Assembly (NCBI GenBank): GCA_017893485.1
Contig: CM030358.1
Span: forward strand, 150,177,368 to 150,241,367
DNA from: Hemerocallis citrina
Taxonomy: Eukaryota; Streptophyta; Magnoliopsida; Asparagales; Asphodelaceae
Direction: 5' to 3'
DNA length: 64,000 bases
Shown here: positions 54,458 through 64,000 of the stretch, in pieces
Numbering within the stretch: position 1 is the first letter of the stretch
Layout of the letters: every line of letters starts with the position of its first letter
Translations under genes and position numbers: made by a program
Notes under the pieces: generated by a model
What the model was told of the DNA's origin: nothing
Databases searched by the model: none
What the model saw: the letters and a program-made list of their open reading frames with translations, nothing else

Positions 54458-57339
54458 TGTAGCACCCCGAATTTCTAGTATGATATCTTAGAAAATACAT
54501 GGCACAATCCCAGCATCAACTTCAATGTAACATTAAACACCACCAACTCCACTAAAATTTTCAACTTTTATTAAAACAAACTTTTACAAAACACAGCGGA
54601 ACTCAAAACATCTTAACTCAAAATTTTCTTTTATTTACAACACAAAACTATCTCAAATATGCTTTTACAAATTTACACAAAAACTTTTATAAATCAATTT
54701 ATCTCAAATATGCCTCAAGCATCCAAACCTCCAAACTCTAAGCAACAACCTGCAACATGTGAGGCTAGAGATGATCCCTAACCCCCAAAACTAAAGGGAT
54801 CAGCCATAACTGGTGTGAGTGACATAAAACAACAAACAACATAAATGAACATTAAGCAAGGATTCATAAGTAACATATAGTGAACCAAAATACATAAAGT
54901 ATGAGATAGCAGAAAATGTAACAACAAGTGATACTAAACCAAGTGTCAAGTGTAGAAAACCGGAAAACCACATGCATAAAACTAAGTCAGGAAAATACAA
55001 ATTCTATATGTGGACTCTCTAATGCGTACTTGTCGAAGTCTATGCATCCCACTCTACATAGGTTCGGTGCAAGCCCTTAACGTCTCCACTTCATAGGGTT
55101 CAATCCCCCGCTATGCAACTAATCCTATCACGATGACTACTACGAGATAAAGATAAACTGTGAGAATTAGCCCATACCCGATAATTCCGGAGATAGATCC
55201 CACATCTCAGGTAATTTATCTGGATAATTCCGGAGATCATCCCACACCGAAACATTGACACATCATCACATGAATACCACATGTGCGTCGCCTCGACTCC
55301 GATAATTCCGGAGATCAATCCCACATTGCAAGTAATTACCTGGATAATTCCGGAGATATATCTCACATCGCAGGTAATTTACCTGGATAATTCCGGAGAT
55401 AGATCCCACACCGCAAGTAAGTTACTTGGATAATTCCGGAGATTAAATCCCACACCAAAAGCCATACTGAGGTACTTGACCCATGTTCCCGTTCATCATA
55501 TTACCACTAGTGCATGTCCTTATTATTTTTGGGTTATTTAATTACTTAACGAATCTCCTAGAGTGGTGTACCCTACCGGCCTAAATTCAAAACTGAATAA
55601 CTGAAATGCCTCTACGGGCCTTAACAAAATAACTCAACACCGGTATACTAGGGTCACACACCTCTAGAGACTCAACTCAAATGTCTAAACCAAAGTTCCA
55701 CTAAACAAAGTGGCTCAACTGAATATCTTAAATCAAATACTTAACTGAATATCTTAGAATCAAATGCTTAACTGAATATCTAGTATAGACTGAATTATCT
55801 GAAAACCAATCATTCGAAATAATCCTCAAGTTTACAAACACTCATAAGTACCAGTCGACTTATACTGTAGTAAGTCGACTGTCCAGAGAAAAAATATCCA
55901 AAATTTTACGAAAATAAACTGAGTCATGACAGTCGACTTGAAATCCATCAGTCGACTTACCCGAGGTAAATTCCAAAGATTCTCAAGGAAACATTCTAAG
56001 TACATAAGTCGACTTAAAGAGGTCATGGTCGACTGTCCAGAAATGACTGTAATAATTTTACAAAATAATTTCTCAGTGAACCAGTCGACTGCCTAAGAGC
56101 TAAGTCGACTGTCCAGAACGACTTTTCAAGGAAACTAAAATACAGTAGCAGGTTCGTACCAGTCGACTGTACAGTAGACCAGTCGACTGTACAGTAGACC
56201 AGTCGACTGTCGGCCTACAGTTTTTTATAATTTAGATCTGAATACAAAATCAAACTGGAGTTTTCTAAAGATTCTTTGTTCTTGAAATAATTCGTATTCA
56301 GGAAAAATAACAAATCTCAACAATTCCTCATTATGGATACATTACTCAAAACATCAAATATATCAAAACTCAAGTTCTCATGTTCTAAATTACTAATTCT
56401 CACATTAGGGTTTCTCAATACTAAATTTCTCTCACAACTCTTAATAAAAATCTGATTTACAAATATAAGATCCAGATGCTCATCATCCGATCATAACCAT
56501 ACTCAAATCTTAACAAGCATTTTAGCAATACAATTTCGTAAGTCAAGATCTACTCAATATTCTTAGATTCCACAAACATGATACAAATAACGATCTTTGC
56601 ATTGTTCCCATGCAAAATACTAAATAATATTCATGTCAAACAAACAATCATAACAATCGATCACATCAATCAAACCACCACACAAAGTTCATATCATTCA
56701 TACAACAAGACAAAACAAAACAATTTCATATCACTCACCTTTGGATTGAGAAAATCCACGAAAAACCTTCCTTTTGCTAGATCAAACTTCCTCTTGCTCC
56801 TCCAAACAAATCACCAAAATTCTGTATTTTCAGTAATGACGGCTGGAGAAAAATCCTTTAAATATCCGGGAATAGGTTTAGGGTTTTACCCAATTTGCAA
56901 AATAATCCTTTCCAAAATACAGCTTCACATATATAGGTCTAGTCTTGGAAATTCGACCAAAATTTATTTAAATTAGGATTTAAAGGAAAATATAATTTTA
57001 AATCTCAACCAATACCATTCAAAACGTCCAGAATTACACATTTTACATTTTAACCTTAAAAATGTCAAATTTGCAAAAAGGTCATTCTTTTCTCAAAATT
57101 TGCAAATAGTTCCAATTAATTTCAAAAAAATCTGGAAAAATACTAAATAAATCCCAAATATTAAATAATGATTTTTCATGAAGAAAACTTAACTTTTCAA
57201 ACTTCTTAAAAAGTATTTGCACGTATTTTGCACGTGTAAAAAGATAAATCTTTTAGAAAATATTAATTAAATCTCCAGAAAATCATTTAAATTCATTTTC
57301 GAATATTTAAAATAATATTTGAAAATACGGGGTTCTACA
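54458..57339 (-). repeat. 5' LTR of chromovirus C
   Basis: TGTAGCACCCCGAATTTC.. to ..ACGGGGTTCTACA. It has the same sub-arrays as the 3' LTR plus a 60-bp run of three 20-bp GTCGAC units at about 56158-56217. Minus-strand TATA-like CCTATATATG at 56928-56937. Confidence 0.93.
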
Positions 57340-57344
57340 TTATT

Positions 57345-60300
57345 GGCATAGACTGGATGTCAGTGTACAGTGCCACCATCGAATGCAATAGCAAGAAAGT
57401 TGTGGTGAAGGCTCCAGGGGGACCAGCTGTTACATTCCAAGGTAAAAGGAAGTGTAAGCAGATGGTAGCAGTTTTGTCAGAGCAGAAAGTCCCAGATGAA
57501 GTGAAGCAGATCCCAGTTGTCCAAGATTTCCTAGTTGTATTTCTTGATGATCTACCAGGGCTTCCCCCTCATCGAGATGTAGAGTTCAGCATCATTATTC
57601 AACTAGGAAGTGCACCTATTTCCAAGGCACCATACAGAATGGCACCAGTTGAAAAAGATGAGATCAAGAAGCAGATCGAAGAATTGTTGAGCAAAGGATT
57701 CATTAGGCCAAGTGCATCACCATGGGGAGCCCCAGTTCTTTTAGTGAAGAAGAATGATGGATCAATAAGGATGTGTATCGACTATAAAGAGTTGAACAAG
57801 GTAACTGTACAGAACGAGTACCCCATTCCTCGAATCGATGACTTGTTCGACCATCTACAAGGAGCAACAGTTTTCTCCAAGGTAGATCTACGGTCAGGAT
57901 ATCATCAAGTCCGAGTGAAAGAAGAAGATGTGCACAAGATGGCTTTTCGAACCATGCATGGTCACTTTGAGTTCCTAATCATGTCATTTGGAGTCACAAA
58001 TGCACCAGCTATTTTCATGGACATGATTAACAGAGTTTTGCAGCCTTTCATTGATTTTTTTGTCGTCGTATTCATTGATGAGATATTGGTCTATTCCAAG
58101 TCAGAGAAGGAGCATGCCAAGCACTTAGCAGAGATTCTGAAGAAGCTTCAAGAGCATCAACTGTATGCGAAGTTATCCAAATGTGACTTCTGGAAAACTG
58201 AAATTGCCTTCCTGGATCACATCCTTTCTAAGGAAGGAGTAGCTACTGACCCATAGAAAGTTGAAGCTATGAAAGACTGGCCAAGACCGACCACAGTGAA
58301 AGAGATCAGGAGCTTTTTGGGCTTGACTGGATATTACAGAAGGTTCATTCAGGGTTACGCCCAGCTTGTTGTGCCACTCACCGGGCTCACAAGGATGAAT
58401 GTGAGTTTCAAATGGTCGGAGCAATATGAAGCTAGTTTCCAAGAGTTAAAGGAAAGGTTGACTACCGCTCTCATTCTGGCATTGCCAAGAGCAGGAGTCG
58501 ACTATGATAACTACAGTGATGCTTCCCATCGCAGATTGGGTTGTGTGCTGATGCAAGAAGGGAAGGTAATTGCTTATGGGTCTAGACAGCTGAGACCTCA
58601 TGAAAAGAATTATCCAACCCATGATTTGGAGCTGGCAGCAATCATCTTTGCTTTGAAGCAATGGAGGCATTACGTGTACGGAGAGAATGTCAACATGTAC
58701 ACAGATCACAAGAGCCTGAAATACATCTATTGGCAAAGGGACCTAAATCTGAGGCAGAGAAGATGGTTAGAAGTGTTGGAAGATATCCGACCAAAAATCA
58801 AATACCATCCGGGCAAGGTAAATGTTGTGGCAGATGCGCTCAGCAGAAAGTGCAGTTTGTCTCAGCTGATCATAACTTAGAAGGAATTGGCAGAGGAGCT
58901 TAACCGAGCAGGGATTGAAGTGGTCTTACAAGGTGTGGAAGCTTCCTTAGCTCAATTGAGGATTCAACCCACTTTAAAAGACAGGCTTATCGACGGTCAA
59001 AAGGCAGATCCAGAGATCCAGAAGATGGCAGAGCAAGTTGGTATTGGCAGATTGTCAGAGTTCCAGGTGAAGGATGCAGTGTTGTGGTATGGCGAGCGGC
59101 TGTGTGTGCCAGATCTAGCAGAACTGAAAGAAAGCATTGTTCAGGAGGCACATGCTACGTTGTTATCAGTACATCCAAGGAGTATCAAGATGTACAAGGA
59201 TATAAAGCTATACTTCTGGTGGCCAGGGATGAAGCGAGATGTAGCCAAATTTGTTGCCAAGTGTGTGATTTGTCAGCAGGTCAAGGCAGAAAATCAGAAG
59301 CCCAGCAGTTTGTTACAGCCATTACCCATCACAGAGTGGAAATGGGACTGTATCAGCATGGATTTCATCACGGGTTTACCCAAGAATTCCAAAGGCAATG
59401 ATACAATTTGGATAATAGTGAATCGACTCACCAAGTTAGCTCACTTTTTAGCAATGAAGCTTACTTGGTCAATGAAGAAGCTGGCAGAGATGTATGTGGG
59501 TGAGATTGTGAAGTTGCATGGAGTTCCACTGTCAATAATATCCGATCGAGATGCACGTTTCACTTCGCATTTGTGGAGAAGTCTTCAAGCAGCTTTGGGA
59601 CAAAGACTGATTTCAGTACCGCTTTTCACCCTCAAACTGATGGGCAGACTGAAAGGGACAACAGGGTGCTGGACGATACGTTGAGGTGTTGTGTGCTGGA
59701 TTTCGAGGGCAGCTGGGAGAGGCATCTAGCTCTTGTGGAGTTTGCTTACAACAATAGCTTTCAGGCAAGCATTGGAATGGCACAATATGAAGCTCTATAT
59801 GGAAGGAAATGCAGGACGCTGGTTTGTTGGTCAGAAGTGGGAGAAAGGCAGCTATATGGATCAGAAATTGTGCAACAGACCTCAGAAAAGATCGAGCTGA
59901 TCAGAAAGAGGTTGGTTGACATACAGAGCAGACAAAAGAGTTACGCCGACAACAGGAGGAGAGACCTAGAGTTTGATGAAGGAGACTATGTCTTTGTGAA
60001 GGTGTCTCCGACTAAAGGGGTGATTCGGTTCGGAAGGGGAGGAAAATTAGCTCCGAGATATATTGGACCCTACAAGATATTGAATAGAATTGGGAAGACA
60101 GCTTATCGGTTAGAACTACCGGAAGAGTTAGCCCAAGTACACATTGTTTTTCATGTTTCCATGCTACAAGGTTATGTCCCAGATCCGAGTCATCATTTTC
60201 CAGAAGTGCCAGAAGGTTTACAACTGGATCTGAGCTATGTTGAGCGTCCTATTGAGATCGTGGATCATCGAGAAAAGGTCTTGAGAAACAAGACGATACC

Positions 60301-60397
60301 TATGGTCAAGGTTATTTGGAGGAACCAGTTTGTTGAGGAGGCCACTTGGGAATTAGAGAAAAAGATGGTGAAAAATCACCCTGAGCTCTTCCATTGA
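57345..60397 (+). pseudogene. Pol of part B, after element C
   Basis: Resumes the protease at [52 protein letters not shown] and [15 protein letters not shown], in which the second catalytic Asp of the xxDD box is Glu. RNase [23 protein letters not shown]. Integrase: HATLLSVHP..CVICQQ, MDFITGLPKNS, ISDRDARFTS and, after a one-base loss near 59600, TAFHPQTDGQTERDNRVL. The C-terminal VKVIWRNQFVEEATWELEKK is chromodomain-like. Stops at 58254-58256 (TAG where C has CAG) and 58878-58880. The end at 60397 is 92 bp before the LTR. Confidence 0.9.
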
Positions 60398-60474
60398 AAA
60401 TTTTTGTCAACTTTTTCTTTTTTCCACTTTGTATTTTTCTCGCTCCTAAGTATAGTTCCGGGGACGGAACTATT

Positions 60475-60489
60475 CTAAGGAGAGAGTGT
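60475..60489 (+). other. Polypurine tract of part B
   Basis: ctaaggagagagtgt immediately before the 3' LTR; nearly the same as in C. Confidence 0.85.
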
Positions 60490-61058
60490 TGTAACACCCC
60501 ACAATTTATTTTTAATTAAAAATGCATTTTTTGATTTTTGCATGTATGATATACGTGTAAATTTTTATTCTCATTTTGTTGTTCACATTTACAAACTTTT
60601 AGCATGCATAAGTTTTAATTAGCCTTCTTTTGATCCACGAAAGTATAGATTAAAATCTAGCCCATTAGGAGAAGAGCCCACAAGATGATTAAATTAATTA
60701 ATTAAAAATGAGCCCATGAAGCAAGCCCACTAATAAAAACACTAATAATGTTGAGCTTGGACTATTACATGACAAGTTACAACTTTAAGTACACATTTAA
60801 AATTATAGAATTGTAATAAAATTATATGTGCATATGTGCATGTGTGCATGCACAATAGTGGCCGGTTTTTAACCCAATGTTGACCGGATTTGGTGAGTGG
60901 GGGAAGGGGAAAGGTTTGGAGTTTTGGGGGTTGCAAACTTGAAAGGTTGGAAAGGTGAAGAGTTATAGGTTTTGGGAGTTTAGAATATGAAGAGTTGTAA
61001 AATTAATATAGAGAGTTATTAGGTGTAAAATTATGCATAATAGACCCTCACAAAATCC

Positions 61059-61067
61059 TATAAATAG
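61059..61067 (+). promoter_or_regulatory. TATA box of B 3' LTR
   Basis: TATAAATAG in 'aatcctataaatagagcc'. It is conserved at 45924-45932 and, inverted, at 44979-44987. The likely transcription start is about 30 bp downstream. Confidence 0.7.
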
Positions 61068-61980
61068 AGCCTCATTTCTGATTCTCATTTGCACCAAAAA
61101 CATTATCAAAATCAAAAGAAAGAAAGAAAGAAAGAAAGAGAGTAAGAGAGTTCCATTGCTAGGAAAAGAAGCCATTACAAGGAGAAGAAGTCATTGCTAG
61201 GAGGAGAAGTCTTACTAGCAGTCTTTGGAGCTAGAAGTGGTGTTCTCTTTTCTTTCATTGTTCAAGCTTCACATAAGGTGGGTGATTTCATTATTTTCTA
61301 ATGTAGGATATGCATGCTAAAAAGAGTATTATAAGAAGAATTTTGATGAGAAAACTATAAAATTCATGTTAGTGTAGTATGATATGTATGAAAGTAGTTT
61401 TTGTTGTGTTTAAGAAATAAATACCATGCTAATTAATGATAAGAATCCTTTTACATTATAAACCATATTAATATGTTGCAATTGTTGTGTTTATGAAATT
61501 TGTGACCACATTATGCTTTAATAACTAAGAAAAAGAGAAAGAAAGAAATCTTAGTTAGTGTTTTGTTAAGTATTGACATTGTATGTCCTAATTGAGAAAA
61601 ATATAAACTATTGCATGAAAGAGTATTCTTGTTCAAGTGAACACACTAGTATCATTATAAAAGTGTAATTTGTGTAAAAATGAAAACAACACTATTGATT
61701 ATGAACACTAGTCTTTCTTTTGTAAATTTAAGTTTTTAAAAAGAAACCTAAGTATATGTGGAAAAAAAAAGAATTTTCTAAATAAGTGAAAATAGTGTTT
61801 TAATGAATTGAAAATTTATTGTTTACTATTTTTAAGATCTAGTATCAAGAAAAAGTTTATTTCGAAATTTTTAGAAAGATTTTGATCTTTTGAATAAACA
61901 AGTTTCATGGAAAAAGAGACACTTTCTGGATGATTGAACAAAAGTATTTTTGTACATTTTCTAAACAAAAAATACATATA

Positions 61981-62255
61981 GACTTACTGGTTAGCCAGTA
62001 CAACACAGAGCCTTGTTTATAAAAGATCTTGGGTTCGAAACTTGTTAGTCACACTTATTTTTAAACTTTTTTTATTAATCTCGAAATTAAGATTTCGGCA
62101 TACGAGCCTTTCGATGTATACAGTTGACGTAAAGTCCAAAGGGACTAAACGGCTAGGGGGTTTCGGTCTGGGCGCTGGCTTGATCTGTCAGCAGGTCCTG
62201 GGTTTGAAACCCAGGACTCTCACTTTGTTTTTTTTTTTTTTTTGATTTTTTTTTC
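61981..62255 (+). repeat. tRNA-like (SINE-like) block inside LTR
   Basis: Two box-B-like sequences, 'cttgggttcgaaac' (about 62028-62041) and 'cctgggtttgaaaccc' (about 62198-62213), each follow a stretch with tRNA-like box-A features ('actggttagccagt' and 'tgggcgctggcttga'). The second is followed by a long T-run. The inverted copy is at 43800-44065 in the A LTR. It may be an old SINE captured by the LTR; no target duplication was found. Confidence 0.4.
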
Positions 62256-63718
62256 ATGGATTGGCCTTTTAAGCATATAATGAATCTTAGTATTAATATA
62301 AAATGAAAAGGGAATATTAAGAGATAGTTTTCTTATGTAAAAGAAATAAAATTTTGAGAGTATAATTTTAGGGTGAAAAGTAGTATTTTTGCAAATTGAT
62401 CTTTTTAGAAAAATTACACTTGTATCATGTTTAAGAAATATTGTTGTGAAGTGAAACATTGTGATAACTTAGAATTGTCATAACAAATCATGTGGTAAAA
62501 TTTGTGTACTTGAAAGTAATGCTTGTTTAAAAAGAATGAGAATAAACAACTAGATCATGAATAGTGTCGAGACTGTGATTATTTTTGTGAACAAGTTGAA
62601 AGATGAAATTATCTAGGTTTAAGACATGATTATTGAAGGGTGTGAATATCCATGATTCTTGTACATGAAAAATTATGATTAAGAGTTAGTAAGACCTCGA
62701 TTACCGGCACGATTGAAAGAAAGATTTGAGATATGATTTTGAGATATTGCCGTGGGGCGATCTCGTATTTTGTGAACAAGTCTGGTAGGAGGTAAAACTG
62801 ATTCTTGGAATGATAACTTATTCATGTCTTAAACTAAGTAATTAGGCACATAGGTGGAGATATAGTAAATCTCGGCAAACGTAAGTGGGTTGCCTCTGTA
62901 TAGTCGGCGGTGGACTCCGTGGCTATAGACCCAGTCGGCGGACTGAGGTTGCTCTGTAGGAGACGGGTTTTTATATTTTAAATACGGGACTTAGCATAGT
63001 CGGGCGGATAGTTTGCCGTCTCCAATGTATATACGTATACCGGGGCTAGGAAGGCACTTGCGGGATGATTCGCACGATGAGGAAACCGTTATAATAGCCA
63101 GCGAGGCTGGGACCCATATTCGTGGAATGATCTAAACCTTGTATTATTATCGGATAGTTATCATGGCGAGGGAACGAGCCCTTTATTATGGAGTACGTAG
63201 GCGCTTTCTCTCGGACCTATATAGTATGGGATGCATAGAATCCGAACAAGTGTGCATTAGTGTCATCCTAGTATAAAAAATGTGTGCATTAGGCATTAAG
63301 GCATGACATACACTTACATGTCTTGCGCAGTCACGATTTAAAACTTTATTTATTCATTTATTCTTTTGTGATGTTAAAGTAATGAGATCGTTATATGTAC
63401 GGTATAGAGAGAATAGCCGAGTATAACACTTTCGTCAGTTGTAAGTGACTGACGTGCCCACAGGTTGATATGCAGGTAATGGACTTTGCTATGAAGATGT
63501 TATGATGAAATCGATGAATTATTTAATGAAGTTGTACAAGTTATATTATTGTTTTCAATGTTGTAATCTTTCATTCTTCTGCTGTGTAAAAAAGATGTAT
63601 TTGAAATCTGATGTTATTGAAAAAGTTTTAAATTTCTTGTAAAATTGTACGAAGTGAAGTAAAGATCCTGTGAAATCTCGAATTCGGCCTTATTTGAAAT
63701 TCAAAGCGTTACACTATG

Positions 63719-64000
63719 CCCTCGAAGTCGTCGTCTCTATATCTACTTGCCCACAGTTTGATAGCAACTTGACTCGAATGACGGTATGCACCCACAACTT
63801 GCTGGTACCTAAACAATGAGTTTAGAGACCCTAAGCATGGCTCGTATGCTGCACAAGTAATTTGCATGAAAGTCTTGCCATTCGATCTGCCCCCACAACT
63901 CGCTACCCCCAGATTCAACTTGTTCGAAGTCCTCAACCGTGGCTAAAAAATCACTCCAAGCATACTTGTAAGTCAAGTTTGGAGTCCGAGATGCCATCCG
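63719..64000. other. Right flank of the composite insertion
   Basis: Contains 'ttcaacttgttcgaagtcct' and 'cactccaagcatacttgtaa', similar to 39894-39950 on the left flank ('ccaacttattcggagtccat', 'gctccaagcaaacttatggg'). It is the same decayed repeat as 39001-40150. No gene. Confidence 0.5.

Larger units (their letters stand above)
46696..57339 (-). mobile_element. Chromovirus C (Tekay/Del-like), complete and nested
   Basis: 10,644 bp between TTATT duplications (46691-46695 and 57340-57344). LTRs 46696-49535 (2840 bp) and 54458-57339 (2882 bp) are almost identical by eye; 40 of the 42 bp length difference is two extra 20-bp GTCGAC repeats. Purine tract, pol, gag and an initiator-Met primer site are in canonical minus-strand order. 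The near-identity of the LTRs makes it the youngest element here, yet gag and pol contain at least three stops and a frameshift. Confidence 0.93.
40151..63713. mobile_element. Composite Tekay/Del-like chromovirus insertion (parts A and B, with nested C)
   Basis: Flanked by CTATG at 40146-40150 and 63714-63718. The left boundary is only TGTAA of an LTR fused to internal protease sequence. Part A (40151-45547) runs on the minus strand: LTR, primer site, extra ORF, gag, protease start. Part B (45548-63713) runs on the plus strand: partial LTR, protease, pol, purine tract, LTR. The A and B LTRs are near-identical inverted copies. Element C interrupts B at 46696-57339. One flanking duplication around a head-to-head pair implies one integration or later rearrangement of one insertion. 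Confidence 0.7.
60490..63713 (+). repeat. 3' LTR of part B
   Basis: 3224 bp, TGTAACACCCCACAATTT.. to ..AAATTCAAAGCGTTACA, followed by the CTATG duplication. TATAAATAG at 61059-61067. It is the inverted match of the A LTR. It includes a tRNA-like block and a T-run at about 61980-62255. Confidence 0.92.

Overview
This is a repeat-dominated piece of flowering-plant nuclear DNA, most likely eudicot: AT-rich intergenic sequence, plant-type LTR retrotransposons with initiator-Met tRNA primer sites, Helitrons ending in CTAG, Tourist-like and hAT MITEs, an L1-type LINE and a plant class II phospholipase A1 gene. The only gene that looks intact and host-encoded is that lipase (12897-14078, +). A broken second copy lies at 35864-37329. 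A GDP-mannose epimerase gene fragment (12685-12813) and a plant-mobile-domain fragment (about 38053-38390) are the other host-like relics. I see no tRNA, rRNA, CRISPR or prokaryotic features.

Layout. 1-2714: the end of a large LTR. 2715-6170: intergenic DNA with a possible CACTA remnant and two MITEs. 6278-11557: a large inverted duplication carrying small Helitrons at both ends, interrupted on the left by a MITE, a tandem-repeat block and a truncated LINE; the right arm keeps empty sites for the MITE and the LINE. 11558-14248: GDP-mannose epimerase relic, then the lipase. 14249-19159: copia element E, flanked by GTTTG, with integrase and most reverse transcriptase deleted. 19377-34137: an old, minus-strand Tat-type gypsy element D with 493-bp LTRs. 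D is split by a 1705-bp solo LTR (23441-25145, flanked by GGGAC) and by a second LTR-like block (about 25691-30160), which itself contains a 'half LINE' (26140-28681, 14-bp target duplication) with a 386-codon zinc-knuckle ORF, and a Helitron.

34138-40150: a Mutator-like MITE, the lipase pseudogene broken by a solo LTR (TGTGA duplication), a hAT MITE (GCGTTAGT duplication) and a truncated MITE, then the plant-mobile-domain relic and scrambled Tat-type fragments. 40151-63713: a composite Tekay/Del-like chromovirus insertion flanked by CTATG. Its left part (A) is minus strand (PR, gag, an extra ORF, PBS, LTR) and is joined head to head to a plus-strand part (B: partial LTR, PR, pol, LTR). B's protease is interrupted by a younger complete chromovirus C (46696-57339, duplication TTATT) on the minus strand.

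How it fits together. The two lipase copies share upstream sequence (35440-35863 matches pieces of 6200-7130 and 12830-12896), so they look like an old tandem pair pushed apart by transposons. None of the elements seen here is coding-competent by eye. The two most notable patterns are (1) paired GTCGAC palindromes about 20 bp apart in three unrelated LTR families (copia E, the 1705-bp solo LTR, gypsy C), and (2) the head-to-head A/B composite, which contains a roughly 750-bp inverted repeat with a 193-bp loop and an extra acidic ORF before gag.
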